Positions 1 through 8,447 of a stretch of DNA of 26,316 nucleotides are shown here, in pieces. Within the stretch, counting starts at the first letter, position 1; every line of letters starts with the position of its first letter. Below the pieces are notes generated by a model, which was given only the letters and a program-made list of their open reading frames with translations, made no database searches and had not been told where the DNA came from. Source of the stretch: Synechococcus sp. MED650 (GTDB lineage: Bacteria > Cyanobacteriota > Cyanobacteriia > PCC-6307 > Cyanobiaceae); assembly GCA_002691345.1 (NCBI GenBank), contig NZHI01000034.1, positions 28,517 through 54,832 of the forward strand, in the 5' to 3' direction. Made by a program: the position numbers and the translations under genes.

Positions 1-164
1 AGACGCAAGCGGCCAAGATCGATCTCGGCCGGACTGTTGTCGATCAGCACCTTGAGGAAATAGGCAACAGCGACACCCAGACCAGCACCGATCGCCACAG
101 CAACCAACACGCGCATACCACTGAAGGGCTTGCGCTGATTTACTTCGGGGTTCTGCTCAGGCAT
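1..164 (-). CDS. Small membrane protein, 5' part only (function unknown)
   Basis: Only the first 54 codons lie in the window; the gene runs off its left edge. It starts with ATG at 164-162, and this ATG overlaps the TGA of the RND pump gene (166-164) in an ATGA arrangement, so it is very probably the next gene of the efflux operon and translationally coupled to it. The visible protein has a polar N-terminus of about 15 residues, one hydrophobic segment (about residues 18-38, rich in Val, Ala and Gly) and then a charged stretch containing NSPAEIDLGRLR. I do not recognise a family. The position next to an efflux pump suggests an accessory or unrelated co-transcribed envelope protein, but that is inference only. 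Confidence 0.6.
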   Translation of the reverse strand, partial: MPEQNPEVNQRKPFSGMRVLVAVAIGAGLGVAVAYFLKVLIDNSPAEIDLGRLR

Positions 165-3100
165 CAGCTCGGTTGCGGGGTGGGTGTGGGGCCGTCCTCA
201 GGAGGCTTGGCATCGGCTTGTCCCAGCAGGGTCTTCATCACCACATAGAAGACAGGCACCACCAAAGTGGAGAGGAAGGTGGCCACCAGCAAACCTCCGA
301 ACACCACCAGACCCAGGGACGACTGGCTCTGGGCTCCAGCACCGCTGGCCAACATCAACGGCAGGAAACCGGTGAGCGAGGAAATGGCCGTCATCAGAAT
401 CGGCCGCAGACGGGATTTGGCCGAGAAGGTGGCGGCATCCAGAGCTGAATCGCCCTCACCCATCTTCTGGTTCGCCAAGTCAACAATGAGGATGGCGTTA
501 CCTCCTGCCAGACCAATCAGCATCACCAAGCCCACCTGGGCATAGATGTTGAGCACCTGGCCTGCGGCACCGAGGAAGACCAGCGCACCCAGCAGTGCCG
601 TGGGCACGGTCAACAGGATGATGATCGGATCTGAGTAGCTCTCGTATTGGGCCGACAGCACCAGGAACACCGCCAGGATGCCCAGAGCGAAGATCACCAC
701 AGCCAGGGAGCCGGCTTTCACCTCCTCACGGGAGATACCGGTCCAGTCGAAGCCGAGGCCCTGGTAGGTACCCGTATTGAAGACCTGCTTCATCGCCCCG
801 ATCGCCTGGCCGGAGCTGTTGCCCTCCTTGGGGGTGCCGTCAATCTTGATCGAGCGGTAAAGGTTGAAGTGGGGGATCACACTCGGACCCACGGTCTGTT
901 TGACCGTGAAGAACTCCGAAAGGGGAACCTGCTCACCCTGGGCATTCGGCACATAAATGGCAGAGAGTCGCTGGGGAGTGGCCCGACTCACTTCATCGGC
1001 CTGCACGTAAACCCGACGCACCTTGCCCTCTTGGAAGGTGTCGTTCACATAGGCACCACCGAAGTTGACACTGAAGGCCGACATCGCTGAACCGAAGTCG
1101 ACCCCGAGGGAGGCCATCTGCTCCCGGTCGACATCAATCTTGTACTGGGGAGCCTGCGGTGAGAACAGCGAATAAACCTGATTCAGAACGGGATCGGCGT
1201 TCGCCGTCTGAATGATCTGCTGGGCAGACCCGAAAAACTCATTCAGCGAATACACGCCGCTGCTCTGGTCGAGCAGCTGGAACTCGAAACCGCCACCGGT
1301 GCCATAGCCGGGGATTGACGGGGGCTCCACCACAAACACCCGACCGCCATCAATGGCTCCGTACAACTTGGCGTTGAGACGTTTCACCACAGCACCCACC
1401 GTGTGCTCATTACCGGGACGTTCATCCCAATGGTTCATGCCGATGAAGAACAGACCCTTGTTGGGAGCGTTGCCATCGAGGCTGGCTCCACTGAAGAGAG
1501 CAGCCGATGCAATGTCTTCCTCCGACCGCAGCACTTCGGCCACCTGACGGTTGATCTCCAGGGTTTTGGCGTTGGAGACCCCATCGGGGGCCTGCACGAA
1601 ACCAATCGCGTAGCCCTGGTCTTCGATCGGAACAAAACCACCAGGGATCCGGGTGAAGGCAAACCCGGTGAGCAGGATGCCCGCGGCCAGAGCCGCCATC
1701 ACGATTGGGCGCGCCTTGAGCACACCCTCAAGGATCTTGGCGTAGCGCTTCTCAAAACCGCCGTAGAGGCGATTGAAGTTGGTGAAAATCACCGGAACGA
1801 AATAACCAACACCGCCACCGATGACGGTGAACAACACCACAGGGAACGGATTGGTGAAGATCACACCGGTGGTGATCACGCCCACTGCCGCGCCGCCAGC
1901 TGTGAAGGGAAGACGAAGGGGCAGGCCGGTGATCTTGCCGGCGATGAAGCCGATCACGGCACCGATCACCGTGGGGATCAGGGCTGCTGCGGCTCCATTA
2001 CCAGCACTGAGCAGGCCGTAGATGAAACCGAGCACCACACCGGCCGTGGCGTACTGGTTGCGGCTGAGCTCCTTGGTCTCCCGAGATAGCAGCAGGGCCG
2101 ACAACATCGGCGAGAAGGTGAGCGCGTTGAAGGTGGAAATGCCGATCGAAAAGAGAATCGTGGCGGCGAACTGCTTGTAGATCGTGCCGGTGGCACCGGG
2201 AAAAAACAGCACAGGCAGGAACACCGCCATCTTCACCAGGGAGGTGGCGATCACCGCGCCGAACAGCTCATCCATGGTTTCCATGGCCGCCTGAACCGAC
2301 GTCATGCCCTCCGCCTTCTTGGCCGAAGTGTCTTCCACCACGGTGATGGCATCGTCCACCACCAAACCAGTGGCGAGCACCAGGCCGAAGAGGGTGAGCT
2401 GGTTGAGCGAGAAACCGAAGGCCAGCACCAGGGCGAAGGTGCCGATCAGGGCCACCGGAATGGCAATGGCAGGAACCAGGGTGGCTTTCCAGTTCTGCAA
2501 GAACAAGAACAGGATCAGCACCACCAGGATCACAGCATCCCTAAGGGAGTTGGTGACACCCTTGATCGACTGGTTGATGAAGTCGGTGGTGTCGTAGATC
2601 TTTTGAACACCAAGGCCCACCGGAAGGGTTTTCTCGAATTCAGCGAGCACATCCTTCACACCGTTGGACACCTCAATGGCGTTACTACCGGAGAGCTGGT
2701 AGATCGCGATACCCACAGAAGGCGTGCCTTTGAGATCCATGGCATCGATGCCGTAGGTCTCACCGCCGAGTTCAACCCGGCCCACATCCTTGAGCCGCAC
2801 CAAGCCTCCGGCGTCGGTGGTTCTCAGAATGATGTTCTCGAATTCCCGAGTGCTGGTGAGGCGACCCTGCAGTTGCACGGTGAAGGTGAACTCCTGACCT
2901 TCAGGCGCCGGAGCACCGCCGATCTGGCCAGCAGGCACCAGACGGTTCTGGCTGCGCAGCTGATTGACCACATCGGTGGCCGAAAGGTTGTTGGCCGTGA
3001 GTTTCTCCGGATCAAGCCAGAGCCGGAAGGCAATCTTCCTGTTGCCGAAATAGGTGACGTCGCCGACGCCCTTCACCCGCTTGACGTTATCGGTGAGGTT

Positions 3101-3595
3101 CTTATCGAGATATCCACTGATCGTCTCCACCGAATATTCGGTTTTGGAGGGGTCTTCGTTCACAAAGTTGTAAACGAGCAGGATCGAGTTGGAGGCCTTG
3201 TTCACCGTCACACCCGATTTGCGCACCTCCTCAGGCAACTGGGGCTCAGCCAGAGAAACGCGGTTCTGCACGTTCACCTGGTTGATGTTGCCGTCGGTGC
3301 CGCTTTCAAACGACACAGAAATCGAACTCACACCATCCGACGAGCTGTTGGAGGTGATGAAGTCCATGTTCTCCACACCGTTGATCTGCTGCTCGAGCAC
3401 AGAAGTCACCCCCTGCTCCACGGCAACTGCATCAGCACCCACATAGGTGGACTGCACCTTCACGGTGGGAGGAGCGATATCAGGCAGGTTTTCGATCGGA
3501 AGGATCGGGATCGCGATCAAACCGACGATCACGATCAACAGGCTGCAGACCGTGCTGAGAACCGGCCTGGTGATGAAGTTATTGGAAGCAGACAT
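164..3595 (-). CDS. RND multidrug efflux pump, HAE-1 (AcrB/MexB) family, with extra membrane insert
   Basis: Inner-membrane, proton-driven drug exporter of 1143 residues; AcrB has 1049. The N-terminus is typical (FITRPVLSTV, then TM1 and the ENLPDIAPP segment), followed by the large periplasmic loop. The TM4 acidic pair is present as GLVVDDAI (D414 and D415), and the TM11 RLRPILMT motif (AcrB R971 and T978) is kept. Two things are odd. First, about 90 extra, largely hydrophobic and glycine-rich residues sit between TM6 and TM7 (about 510-605). Second, the TM10 motif AKNAILIVEF of AcrB reads GGNAILIVDL here, so the lysine of the proton relay is glycine (G1032). The gene starts with ATG 9 nt after the adaptor gene. 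No outer-membrane TolC-type gene is in the window, so the third component must be encoded elsewhere. The family call is secure; the substrate is unknown. Confidence 0.95.
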   Translation of the reverse strand: MSASNNFITRPVLSTVCSLLIVIVGLIAIPILPIENLPDIAPPTVKVQSTYVGADAVAVEQGVTSVLEQQINGVENMDFITSNSSSDGVSSISVSFESGTDGNINQVNVQNRVSLAEPQLPEEVRKSGVTVNKASNSILLVYNFVNEDPSKTEYSVETISGYLDKNLTDNVKRVKGVGDVTYFGNRKIAFRLWLDPEKLTANNLSATDVVNQLRSQNRLVPAGQIGGAPAPEGQEFTFTVQLQGRLTSTREFENIILRTTDAGGLVRLKDVGRVELGGETYGIDAMDLKGTPSVGIAIYQLSGSNAIEVSNGVKDVLAEFEKTLPVGLGVQKIYDTTDFINQSIKGVTNSLRDAVILVVLILFLFLQNWKATLVPAIAIPVALIGTFALVLAFGFSLNQLTLFGLVLATGLVVDDAITVVEDTSAKKAEGMTSVQAAMETMDELFGAVIATSLVKMAVFLPVLFFPGATGTIYKQFAATILFSIGISTFNALTFSPMLSALLLSRETKELSRNQYATAGVVLGFIYGLLSAGNGAAAALIPTVIGAVIGFIAGKITGLPLRLPFTAGGAAVGVITTGVIFTNPFPVVLFTVIGGGVGYFVPVIFTNFNRLYGGFEKRYAKILEGVLKARPIVMAALAAGILLTGFAFTRIPGGFVPIEDQGYAIGFVQAPDGVSNAKTLEINRQVAEVLRSEEDIASAALFSGASLDGNAPNKGLFFIGMNHWDERPGNEHTVGAVVKRLNAKLYGAIDGGRVFVVEPPSIPGYGTGGGFEFQLLDQSSGVYSLNEFFGSAQQIIQTANADPVLNQVYSLFSPQAPQYKIDVDREQMASLGVDFGSAMSAFSVNFGGAYVNDTFQEGKVRRVYVQADEVSRATPQRLSAIYVPNAQGEQVPLSEFFTVKQTVGPSVIPHFNLYRSIKIDGTPKEGNSSGQAIGAMKQVFNTGTYQGLGFDWTGISREEVKAGSLAVVIFALGILAVFLVLSAQYESYSDPIIILLTVPTALLGALVFLGAAGQVLNIYAQVGLVMLIGLAGGNAILIVDLANQKMGEGDSALDAATFSAKSRLRPILMTAISSLTGFLPLMLASGAGAQSQSSLGLVVFGGLLVATFLSTLVVPVFYVVMKTLLGQADAKPPEDGPTPTPQPS

Positions 3596-3604
3596 CGTTC
3601 AACC

Positions 3605-4723
3605 TCAGTTCGCCTTGGCGGGTTGCACCTGAACGGGCATGCCGTGTTTCAGGTTGAGCAGATTGGTGGTGGCCACCTTCTGATCGGCCTCAAGCCCCTT
3701 GGTGATCGGGTAAAGCTGATTTTCGAGCTCGCCCACCGTGACAGGGGTTTGCAGGGCGAATTGGGCATCAGCGGGCAATTTGCCGGCCTTGATTCCCTTC
3801 TCAAGCTTTTCGAGATCAGCCTTGCCGGGGTTCGCCTTGAGCTCCTCAAACGTGCCGAGGCGGAACACGAAGCTCTGGCCGGAGGTCTGCGTGACCGCTG
3901 CAAAAGGAACGGAAAGTTCTTCCTGCGCTTTGATCTGGACGCGGGTGCGAAGGCGCTGGCCATCGCGCAGTTTGCCGTCTTCATTCGGGAAAACCGCCTT
4001 CACCAGGAGTCCCTGAGTTTTTTTGTTGACCCTTGGATCAATGGAGCCGACCTTGCCGCTGGCGATCACCGTTTCACTACCAGGTGCACTGAGCAACACC
4101 GGCTGGCCCAGAGCCAAGCGGGAAGCAAACACCGCAGGCACCTCAACGCGGGCTTCGAGCTCATTGTTCTGAACCAGGCTGGTGAACACCTGGCCCTGCT
4201 GAATCACATCCCCAACCTTGACGGTGACGTCAGCCACCATCCCCGGGGAAGGTGCAATCAGGTTGTTGTAGTTCAGTGTTGCTTCAGTGGATTTGACCTT
4301 CTCCTCAGCAGCGATGTACTGGGTGCGGTAGCGGTCCAGCTCTTTTTGAGAAGCGGCACCGGTTTTGGAGAGGTACTGGTAGCGCTCGAAATTGGCCTTT
4401 GCTGTATCGGCCTTGGCTTTGTCCTCCGCCAGCTTGGCCTGCTGCTGTGCCTGGTCAAGCACCACCAGCAGCTGACCTGCATCCACCTCATCGCCTTGCT
4501 TGATCTTCAACTCAAGGATCCGACCACCCGATTGAGCTGCCAGTTCCACCAGGTTGCTGGCCTCAAGGGTGCTGACGGTATCGACGCCTTCGGTGAATTC
4601 CGCCATCTGTGTGGACACAGCCTGAATTTTCGGCGGCGGTGGTTGTTTCGGGGCTTCGCTCTTACAGGAACTGACCGTGATCAGGGCGGCGAGGGAAAGG
4701 AGAAGTCGCTGCGGGTGACGCAC
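3605..4723 (-). CDS. RND efflux periplasmic adaptor (HlyD/AcrA-type membrane fusion lipoprotein)
   Basis: Periplasmic adaptor of 372 residues that would join the RND pump to an outer-membrane channel. The start is GTG at 4723; an in-frame TAA lies 21 nt upstream, so no longer start is possible. A signal peptide (RLLLSLAALITVSS) ends at Cys20, a plausible lipobox for lipid anchoring. Then come the first half of the biotinyl-lipoyl-like domain (GGRILELKIKQGDEVDAGQ), an alpha-hairpin rich in Ala, Lys and Gln (about 110-150), the second lipoyl half (APSPGMVADVTVKVGDVIQ) and the beta-barrel and membrane-proximal parts. The order adaptor then pump is standard for these operons. The lipobox (VSSC) is not a perfect match, so lipidation is likely rather than certain. 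Confidence 0.93.
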   Translation of the reverse strand: MRHPQRLLLSLAALITVSSCKSEAPKQPPPPKIQAVSTQMAEFTEGVDTVSTLEASNLVELAAQSGGRILELKIKQGDEVDAGQLLVVLDQAQQQAKLAEDKAKADTAKANFERYQYLSKTGAASQKELDRYRTQYIAAEEKVKSTEATLNYNNLIAPSPGMVADVTVKVGDVIQQGQVFTSLVQNNELEARVEVPAVFASRLALGQPVLLSAPGSETVIASGKVGSIDPRVNKKTQGLLVKAVFPNEDGKLRDGQRLRTRVQIKAQEELSVPFAAVTQTSGQSFVFRLGTFEELKANPGKADLEKLEKGIKAGKLPADAQFALQTPVTVGELENQLYPITKGLEADQKVATTNLLNLKHGMPVQVQPAKAN

Positions 4724-4743
4724 GGCAAAAACGCTTTGGGCGA

Positions 4744-4749
4744 ATTATG
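4744..4749 (-). promoter_or_regulatory. Candidate -10 box of the efflux operon
   Basis: Read on the minus strand this is CATAAT, five of six matches to TATAAT, preceded by CTG. Transcription would begin near 4737, leaving a leader of only about 14 nt before the GTG of the adaptor gene. I find no convincing -35 box at the right spacing, which would be consistent with an activated or extended -10 promoter. Promoter assignment is inference from the sequence only. Confidence 0.3.
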
Positions 4750-4761
4750 CAGTGTCTGAGG

Positions 4762-4777
4762 TGTGACGGCCGTTACA
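4762..4777. promoter_or_regulatory. 16-nt palindrome upstream of the efflux operon (candidate operator)
   Basis: TGTGACGGCCGTTACA is a palindrome with one mismatched pair (14 of 16 positions symmetric) around a perfect ACGGCCGT core. It lies 12 nt upstream of the candidate -10 box, where a repressor of TetR or MarR type could block the promoter. No regulator gene is adjacent, so the binding protein is unknown. Confidence 0.35.
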
Positions 4778-4812
4778 AACCAGATCAATGCAAAAAGACA
4801 GTGTCCAAAAGA

Positions 4813-4847
4813 GTCCGATTCGGACCGACAACATCAGCATCTGCTGA
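4813..4847. repeat. Two further short dyads in the efflux/rarA divergent gap
   Basis: GTCCGA-T-TCGGAC (4813-4825) and TCAGCA-TC-TGCTGA (4834-4847) are both perfect inverted repeats, 8 nt apart, in the 177-nt gap between the divergent efflux operon and rarA. Their centres are too tight for stable RNA hairpins with good loops, which fits protein-binding sites better than terminators. Neither is followed by a T-run on either strand. Confidence 0.3.
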
Positions 4848-4900
4848 CCCGCAGCCGAAATTGATGGCGTCGAAGACACTGAAGCAGCGCCCTTCCTCCT

Positions 4901-7066
4901 TTGAGTCAGGACCTCTTCGCGTTTCACGGCGAGCAGCGACGCCAGCAGCTGGCACCCTTGGCCGATCGCTTACGCCCCCGAACCCTCGATGAATTCGAAG
5001 GCCAGAGCGGGATCCTGGCGGAAGGTCGCCTGCTTCGGCGTGCCATCAAGGCTGATCGCGTCGGCAACCTGATCCTTCATGGGCCTCCCGGCGTGGGCAA
5101 AACCACCCTTGCCCGGATCATTGCCAATCACACCCGCGCCCACTTCAGCAGCCTCAATGCCGTTCTTGCTGGGGTCAAGGATCTGCGCACCAACGTGGAC
5201 GATGCGCGCCAGCGCCTGGAGCGGCATGGCCTGCGCACCATCCTGTTCATTGACGAGGTGCATCGCTTCAACAGCGCGCAGCAGGATGCTCTCCTTCCCT
5301 GGGTGGAGAACGGCACCGTCACCCTGATCGGAGCCACCACGGAGAACCCCTACTTCGAGGTCAACAAAGCTCTGGTGAGTCGCTCCCGCCTGTTCCGGCT
5401 GATGCCGCTGGAACCTGCAGACCTGCACCGGCTGCTGCAGCGTGCAATCAACGACGTTGAACGCGGCTATGGCGAACGTTCCGTGACGATCACCGCAGAG
5501 GCGGCCGAACACCTGGTGGATGTCGCCAGTGGCGATGCCCGCAGCCTGCTCAATGCCCTCGAGCTGGCGGTGGAAAGCTCCGAACCTGATCCGGAGGGCA
5601 TCATCCAGATCAATCTGGCGATCGCTGAGGAATCGATCCAGCAGCGGGCCGTGCTCTACGACAAGCAAGGCGATGCCCATTACGACACGATCAGCGCCTT
5701 CATCAAATCGCTGAGGGGGTCCGACGCCGATGCAGCCCTGTTCTGGCTGGCGCGGATGGTGGAGGCGGGTGAGAACCCACGCTTCATCTTCCGGCGCATG
5801 TTGATTGCAGCTGGAGAAGATGTGGGATTGGCCGATCCCCAAGCGATCGTTGTCGTTGAAGCCTGTGCCGCGGCCTTTGAGCGGGTGGGGCTACCTGAGG
5901 GGCTCTACCCCCTTGCTCAGGCCGCGCTCTACCTGGCGGGTACGGAAAAAAGCAACAGCGTGCTCGGCTTCTTTGATGCCGTGAAACGGGTTCGTGCGGC
6001 CCGTGCACAGGATGTGCCTGGACATTTGCGAGATGCCAACCGGGATGGCGATGCCTTCGGTGATGGGGTGGGTTACCGCTATCCCCATGCCTATGCCGAA
6101 CACTGGGTGGAACAGCAGTACTTACCCACAGCATTGCAAGGGGAGGTGTTCTGGCAACCCGGAGAACTGGGGTGGGAGGGCGAACAGCGGGAGCGGATGG
6201 CCGGACGCCGAGCAGCCCAGCTTGCGGCGGCGGCTGAATTGGCTGCCGATCAACCGCTTCTGCTCAGCAGCGGGCCGGATCGTCCGGGGTTTGAGCGCTG
6301 GATGCAACGCCAGATCGGGCAGGAAGGAGAACGGTTGCAGCGTTTGCGCCAACAGCTCTGGCGGGATGTGGCTTGGACGCGACGCGACCGTGTTCTCGTG
6401 CTGGGAGCGCGATCGCTCATCTGGGCCCTTGACCCCCTGCGCTGTGCCCCGGAAGGAGGGGTCACGCTGCTTTGCGAGAACGACGACGACCGGCAGCGGA
6501 TCGAAGCGCAATTGCAAGTGCTGGAGCCGGAGCTGCGGCCGGAACTGCACACCGGTGCTCTGTGCGACCTGCCATCCGACCAACAGTTCGATTGGGTTGC
6601 GGGTCGCCTTGGCGCGACCGATCTCCGGCGCTTGAACTGGAACGCACTATCAGCGGATCTCGTTCGACGCTGTCACCCCGGCAGCGGCCTTCGACTTCTG
6701 CTCACCACTGCTCAACAGGGGCCAGCAGGAGCCTTGGCACAGTTGGATGGCACAGATGATGCGCTGGCGGCTTTAACCCAACGCGAACAGGCCTGGCTCA
6801 AGGAGCAGACGCTGCCGATCGCGAGCCTGGAGACGGATGGATGGATCGTGACAGACGTGCAGTGGCCAGAAACCCTGGCCTTGCCGGGGGGCAAGAGCCT
6901 GGCTGAGCGCTGGCTGGCGACAGGATCGGACTACCGCACGGCCATCGGAGACATGGACCTCTCCTTGTTGAACGAACTTCGACGCCGGATTGAAAGCCTT
7001 GGGCCCAATGGTCTTCGCCTCACGATGCAGCACCACCTGGTGAGTGGAAGGCGCGGTTCGCCATAA
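4901..7066 (+). CDS. rarA: RarA/MgsA replication-associated AAA+ ATPase fused to an extra C-terminal domain
   Basis: DNA-dependent ATPase of the clamp-loader-like RarA/MgsA/WRNIP1 family, acting at stalled replication forks. 721 residues; E. coli RarA has 447. The N-terminal part holds [17 protein letters not shown], Walker [10 protein letters not shown] (61-69), Walker B FIDEVHR (116-122), the sensor ATTENP (145-150), and the RarA C-terminal block with [12 protein letters not shown] and [16 protein letters not shown] up to about residue 440. The remaining 280 residues are an added domain known in cyanobacterial RarA proteins. Its stretch [14 protein letters not shown]...GVTLLCEND looks like the start of a Rossmann fold of SAM-methyltransferase type, but I see no clear catalytic motif. 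The start is TTG: in frame upstream there is a TGA at 4880-4882 and no ATG or GTG, and the SQDLF start fits the family. Confidence 0.93.
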   Translation: MSQDLFAFHGEQRRQQLAPLADRLRPRTLDEFEGQSGILAEGRLLRRAIKADRVGNLILHGPPGVGKTTLARIIANHTRAHFSSLNAVLAGVKDLRTNVDDARQRLERHGLRTILFIDEVHRFNSAQQDALLPWVENGTVTLIGATTENPYFEVNKALVSRSRLFRLMPLEPADLHRLLQRAINDVERGYGERSVTITAEAAEHLVDVASGDARSLLNALELAVESSEPDPEGIIQINLAIAEESIQQRAVLYDKQGDAHYDTISAFIKSLRGSDADAALFWLARMVEAGENPRFIFRRMLIAAGEDVGLADPQAIVVVEACAAAFERVGLPEGLYPLAQAALYLAGTEKSNSVLGFFDAVKRVRAARAQDVPGHLRDANRDGDAFGDGVGYRYPHAYAEHWVEQQYLPTALQGEVFWQPGELGWEGEQRERMAGRRAAQLAAAAELAADQPLLLSSGPDRPGFERWMQRQIGQEGERLQRLRQQLWRDVAWTRRDRVLVLGARSLIWALDPLRCAPEGGVTLLCENDDDRQRIEAQLQVLEPELRPELHTGALCDLPSDQQFDWVAGRLGATDLRRLNWNALSADLVRRCHPGSGLRLLLTTAQQGPAGALAQLDGTDDALAALTQREQAWLKEQTLPIASLETDGWIVTDVQWPETLALPGGKSLAERWLATGSDYRTAIGDMDLSLLNELRRRIESLGPNGLRLTMQHHLVSGRRGSP

Positions 7067-7091
7067 AAAAAGCCCCGGCATTTGCCGGGGC
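7065..7091 (-). terminator. Intrinsic terminator of the DUF1400-like gene
   Basis: A perfect 8-bp GC stem (7072-7079 GCCCCGGC, 7084-7091 GCCGGGGC) with a 4-nt loop is followed on the minus strand by seven T residues (the A-run 7065-7071). It begins 24 nt after the stop of the minus-strand gene at 7116-7766. The A-run overlaps the TAA of rarA, so the hairpin may also stop rarA transcripts, but in that direction there is no T-run after the stem. Confidence 0.9.
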
Positions 7092-7115
7092 GATGGAACG
7101 AAGCTCAAGGCCTGA

Positions 7116-7766
7116 TCACCAGAGGGGACGGGCGGGAGCAACGTAGGCGGGACGAGCAGCAGGCTCAGGCAGAGCAGAGTTGGCCTGAACGCAAGCGGGC
7201 AGGAACACGTACCAGGAGAGAAGGGAGGTGCACTGGGCATCGCCTTCGCACTTGTCGGGGGCACAGACGTTCTGAGCACCGTCGTAGGTGCCGCAGGTGT
7301 CAGCCAGACGGAAGTCAACAGGCAGATTCTTCATGATGCCTGCGGAGGACAGCTTGCCCTTCACGGAAGCAGCGATGATGGCGGAGCGCAGTGCGGGAAC
7401 TGCGGTCTTCTTCATCTTCCAGTAAGGGAAGTAAGAGCGGGACTGATCCTTGAGGAACTTGACGCCGTCTTTGGAATACAGGAAGCGGGAAACGCCGACC
7501 ACATCGACCTTGTAGGTCTTGGTCATGCCTTCCTGAATCTCTTCAGCGGTCCAACCGGAGTTGTTGATACCAGCTTCAAGAGCGCGGTCGGTGATTTCAC
7601 CGGTTTTGAGGAACTTCTTGAAGTCTTTGGAGGTGGTGGTCCAGACAGCACCGCCGGTGTTCCAGCGGACAGGACGCTTGGTTCCTGCTTCAGCAGGAGC
7701 AGCCAGAGCTGCGAGGGAAGCGCCGGCCAGGAAGCCAGCGGCGAGACGAGTGAACACGGATGACAA
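7116..7766 (-). CDS. Secreted DUF1400-like protein
   Basis: 216-residue exported protein. A Sec signal peptide (about 1-27, ending PAEA) is clear. The next 130 residues, with KDFKKFLKTGEITDRAL, a run of helices and PVDFRLADTC, resemble the DUF1400 domain that precedes an alpha/beta-hydrolase in many cyanobacterial proteins. Here no hydrolase domain or GXSXG motif follows. Instead there is a cysteine-rich tail (Cys158, 168, 173, 179, 192) that could form disulfides in the periplasm, then a Pro/Ala-rich end. The start used is TTG at 7766; a GTG at 7757 would give a signal peptide three residues shorter, and neither has a good ribosome site. A strong terminator follows. The DUF1400 link is from pattern recognition; the function is unknown. 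Confidence 0.8.
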   Translation of the reverse strand: MSSVFTRLAAGFLAGASLAALAAPAEAGTKRPVRWNTGGAVWTTTSKDFKKFLKTGEITDRALEAGINNSGWTAEEIQEGMTKTYKVDVVGVSRFLYSKDGVKFLKDQSRSYFPYWKMKKTAVPALRSAIIAASVKGKLSSAGIMKNLPVDFRLADTCGTYDGAQNVCAPDKCEGDAQCTSLLSWYVFLPACVQANSALPEPAARPAYVAPARPLW

Positions 7767-7929
7767 TGGAAGATGTCATCTCGAAATTAGCCCGGGGTAG
7801 AAAATTCGCCAACATTGAAAGGGCTTGAAACATGCCAGAACCGGCAGAATTGTTCCGTTTCAAAGCCAGTATCGAACGAGTCTCACTATTCCCGTTCAAT
7901 TTGTACCAAACGAGAGCTGATTTGATTGA

Positions 7930-8424
7930 TCAGCCTCTTCGTGTTGTCATCGACGTCCAGCCCGGAGGGCAATCACCTTCAAAGTCAAGCCCAACCGATT
8001 GCTGGGGGCCACGGCACTGGCGCGTACGCAGCCGGCCATTCCAACGTTCCACTTCCGCCAGGTAGGCCTCCGTTTCACTGAAGGGCACGATCCAGAGCCG
8101 TGTGCGAACGGAGTTCCTCTCCATTGTGGTGTTGAGATGCTCCGCGGCCGTCAACCCAAGGTCCGGCAAGGACCCCGAAAATTCTCCCCAGTAATGGCGT
8201 GTCATCTGTGCACGCGCGAACGATCCGAGCAGATCTTCAACTTCACGACGTTGGTCCATGGAGATCTCACGCTGCATGAGCTCACGCATGAGTCCGTTCG
8301 TTGAGGCCGCCTCTGCTGAAGGCCGTACCTGATCAAACGACAGACTCCTGCGTGGTCCAATCAGAGCGCTGCAGCCGATCAGCAACAGAACCATCGCAGC
8401 TGTGGCGCGAGCCACCTGAACCAT
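7930..8424 (-). CDS. Lipoprotein with type IV pilin-like (G/H) domain
   Basis: 164 residues with a short signal peptide ending in the lipobox LIGC (Cys18), so it is probably a membrane-anchored lipoprotein. After a linker the segment RAQMTRHYWGEFSGSLPDLGL, a middle beta-rich part and a late Cys (RTRQC) follow the pattern of the cyanobacterial 'type IV pilin-like G and H' domain (helix with Arg-Ala-Gln, an ELGL-like motif, terminal Cys). The canonical prepilin cleavage site is absent. The ATG at 8424 is preceded by a strong GAGGAGG ribosome site. It lies head to head with bcp. The domain call is moderate; no function is known for such proteins. The 163-nt gap between this gene and the downstream minus-strand gene holds no other gene that I can see. 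Confidence 0.72.
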   Translation of the reverse strand: MVQVARATAAMVLLLIGCSALIGPRRSLSFDQVRPSAEAASTNGLMRELMQREISMDQRREVEDLLGSFARAQMTRHYWGEFSGSLPDLGLTAAEHLNTTMERNSVRTRLWIVPFSETEAYLAEVERWNGRLRTRQCRGPQQSVGLDFEGDCPPGWTSMTTRRG

Positions 8425-8447
8425 GACCGAACATCCTCCTCAGATGC

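Noticed and set aside
2603..4759. 718-codon open frame on the plus strand, opposite the efflux operon
   Set aside because: It is antisense to two well-recognised genes (adaptor and RND pump), spans their junction, and its translation (rich in His, Arg and Leu) matches no family. High GC at third codon positions gives such long mirror frames.
5618..5625. HIP1 octamers (GCGATCGC) at 5618, 6409, 20977 and 22054
   Set aside because: Four copies is more than the roughly one expected by chance, but far below the density of HIP1-rich freshwater cyanobacteria, and all are inside genes; not reported as a repeat family.
4970..5842. 290-codon frame on the minus strand inside rarA
   Set aside because: It lies wholly opposite the AAA+ domain of rarA, whose motifs are clear; the composition is that of a mirror frame.
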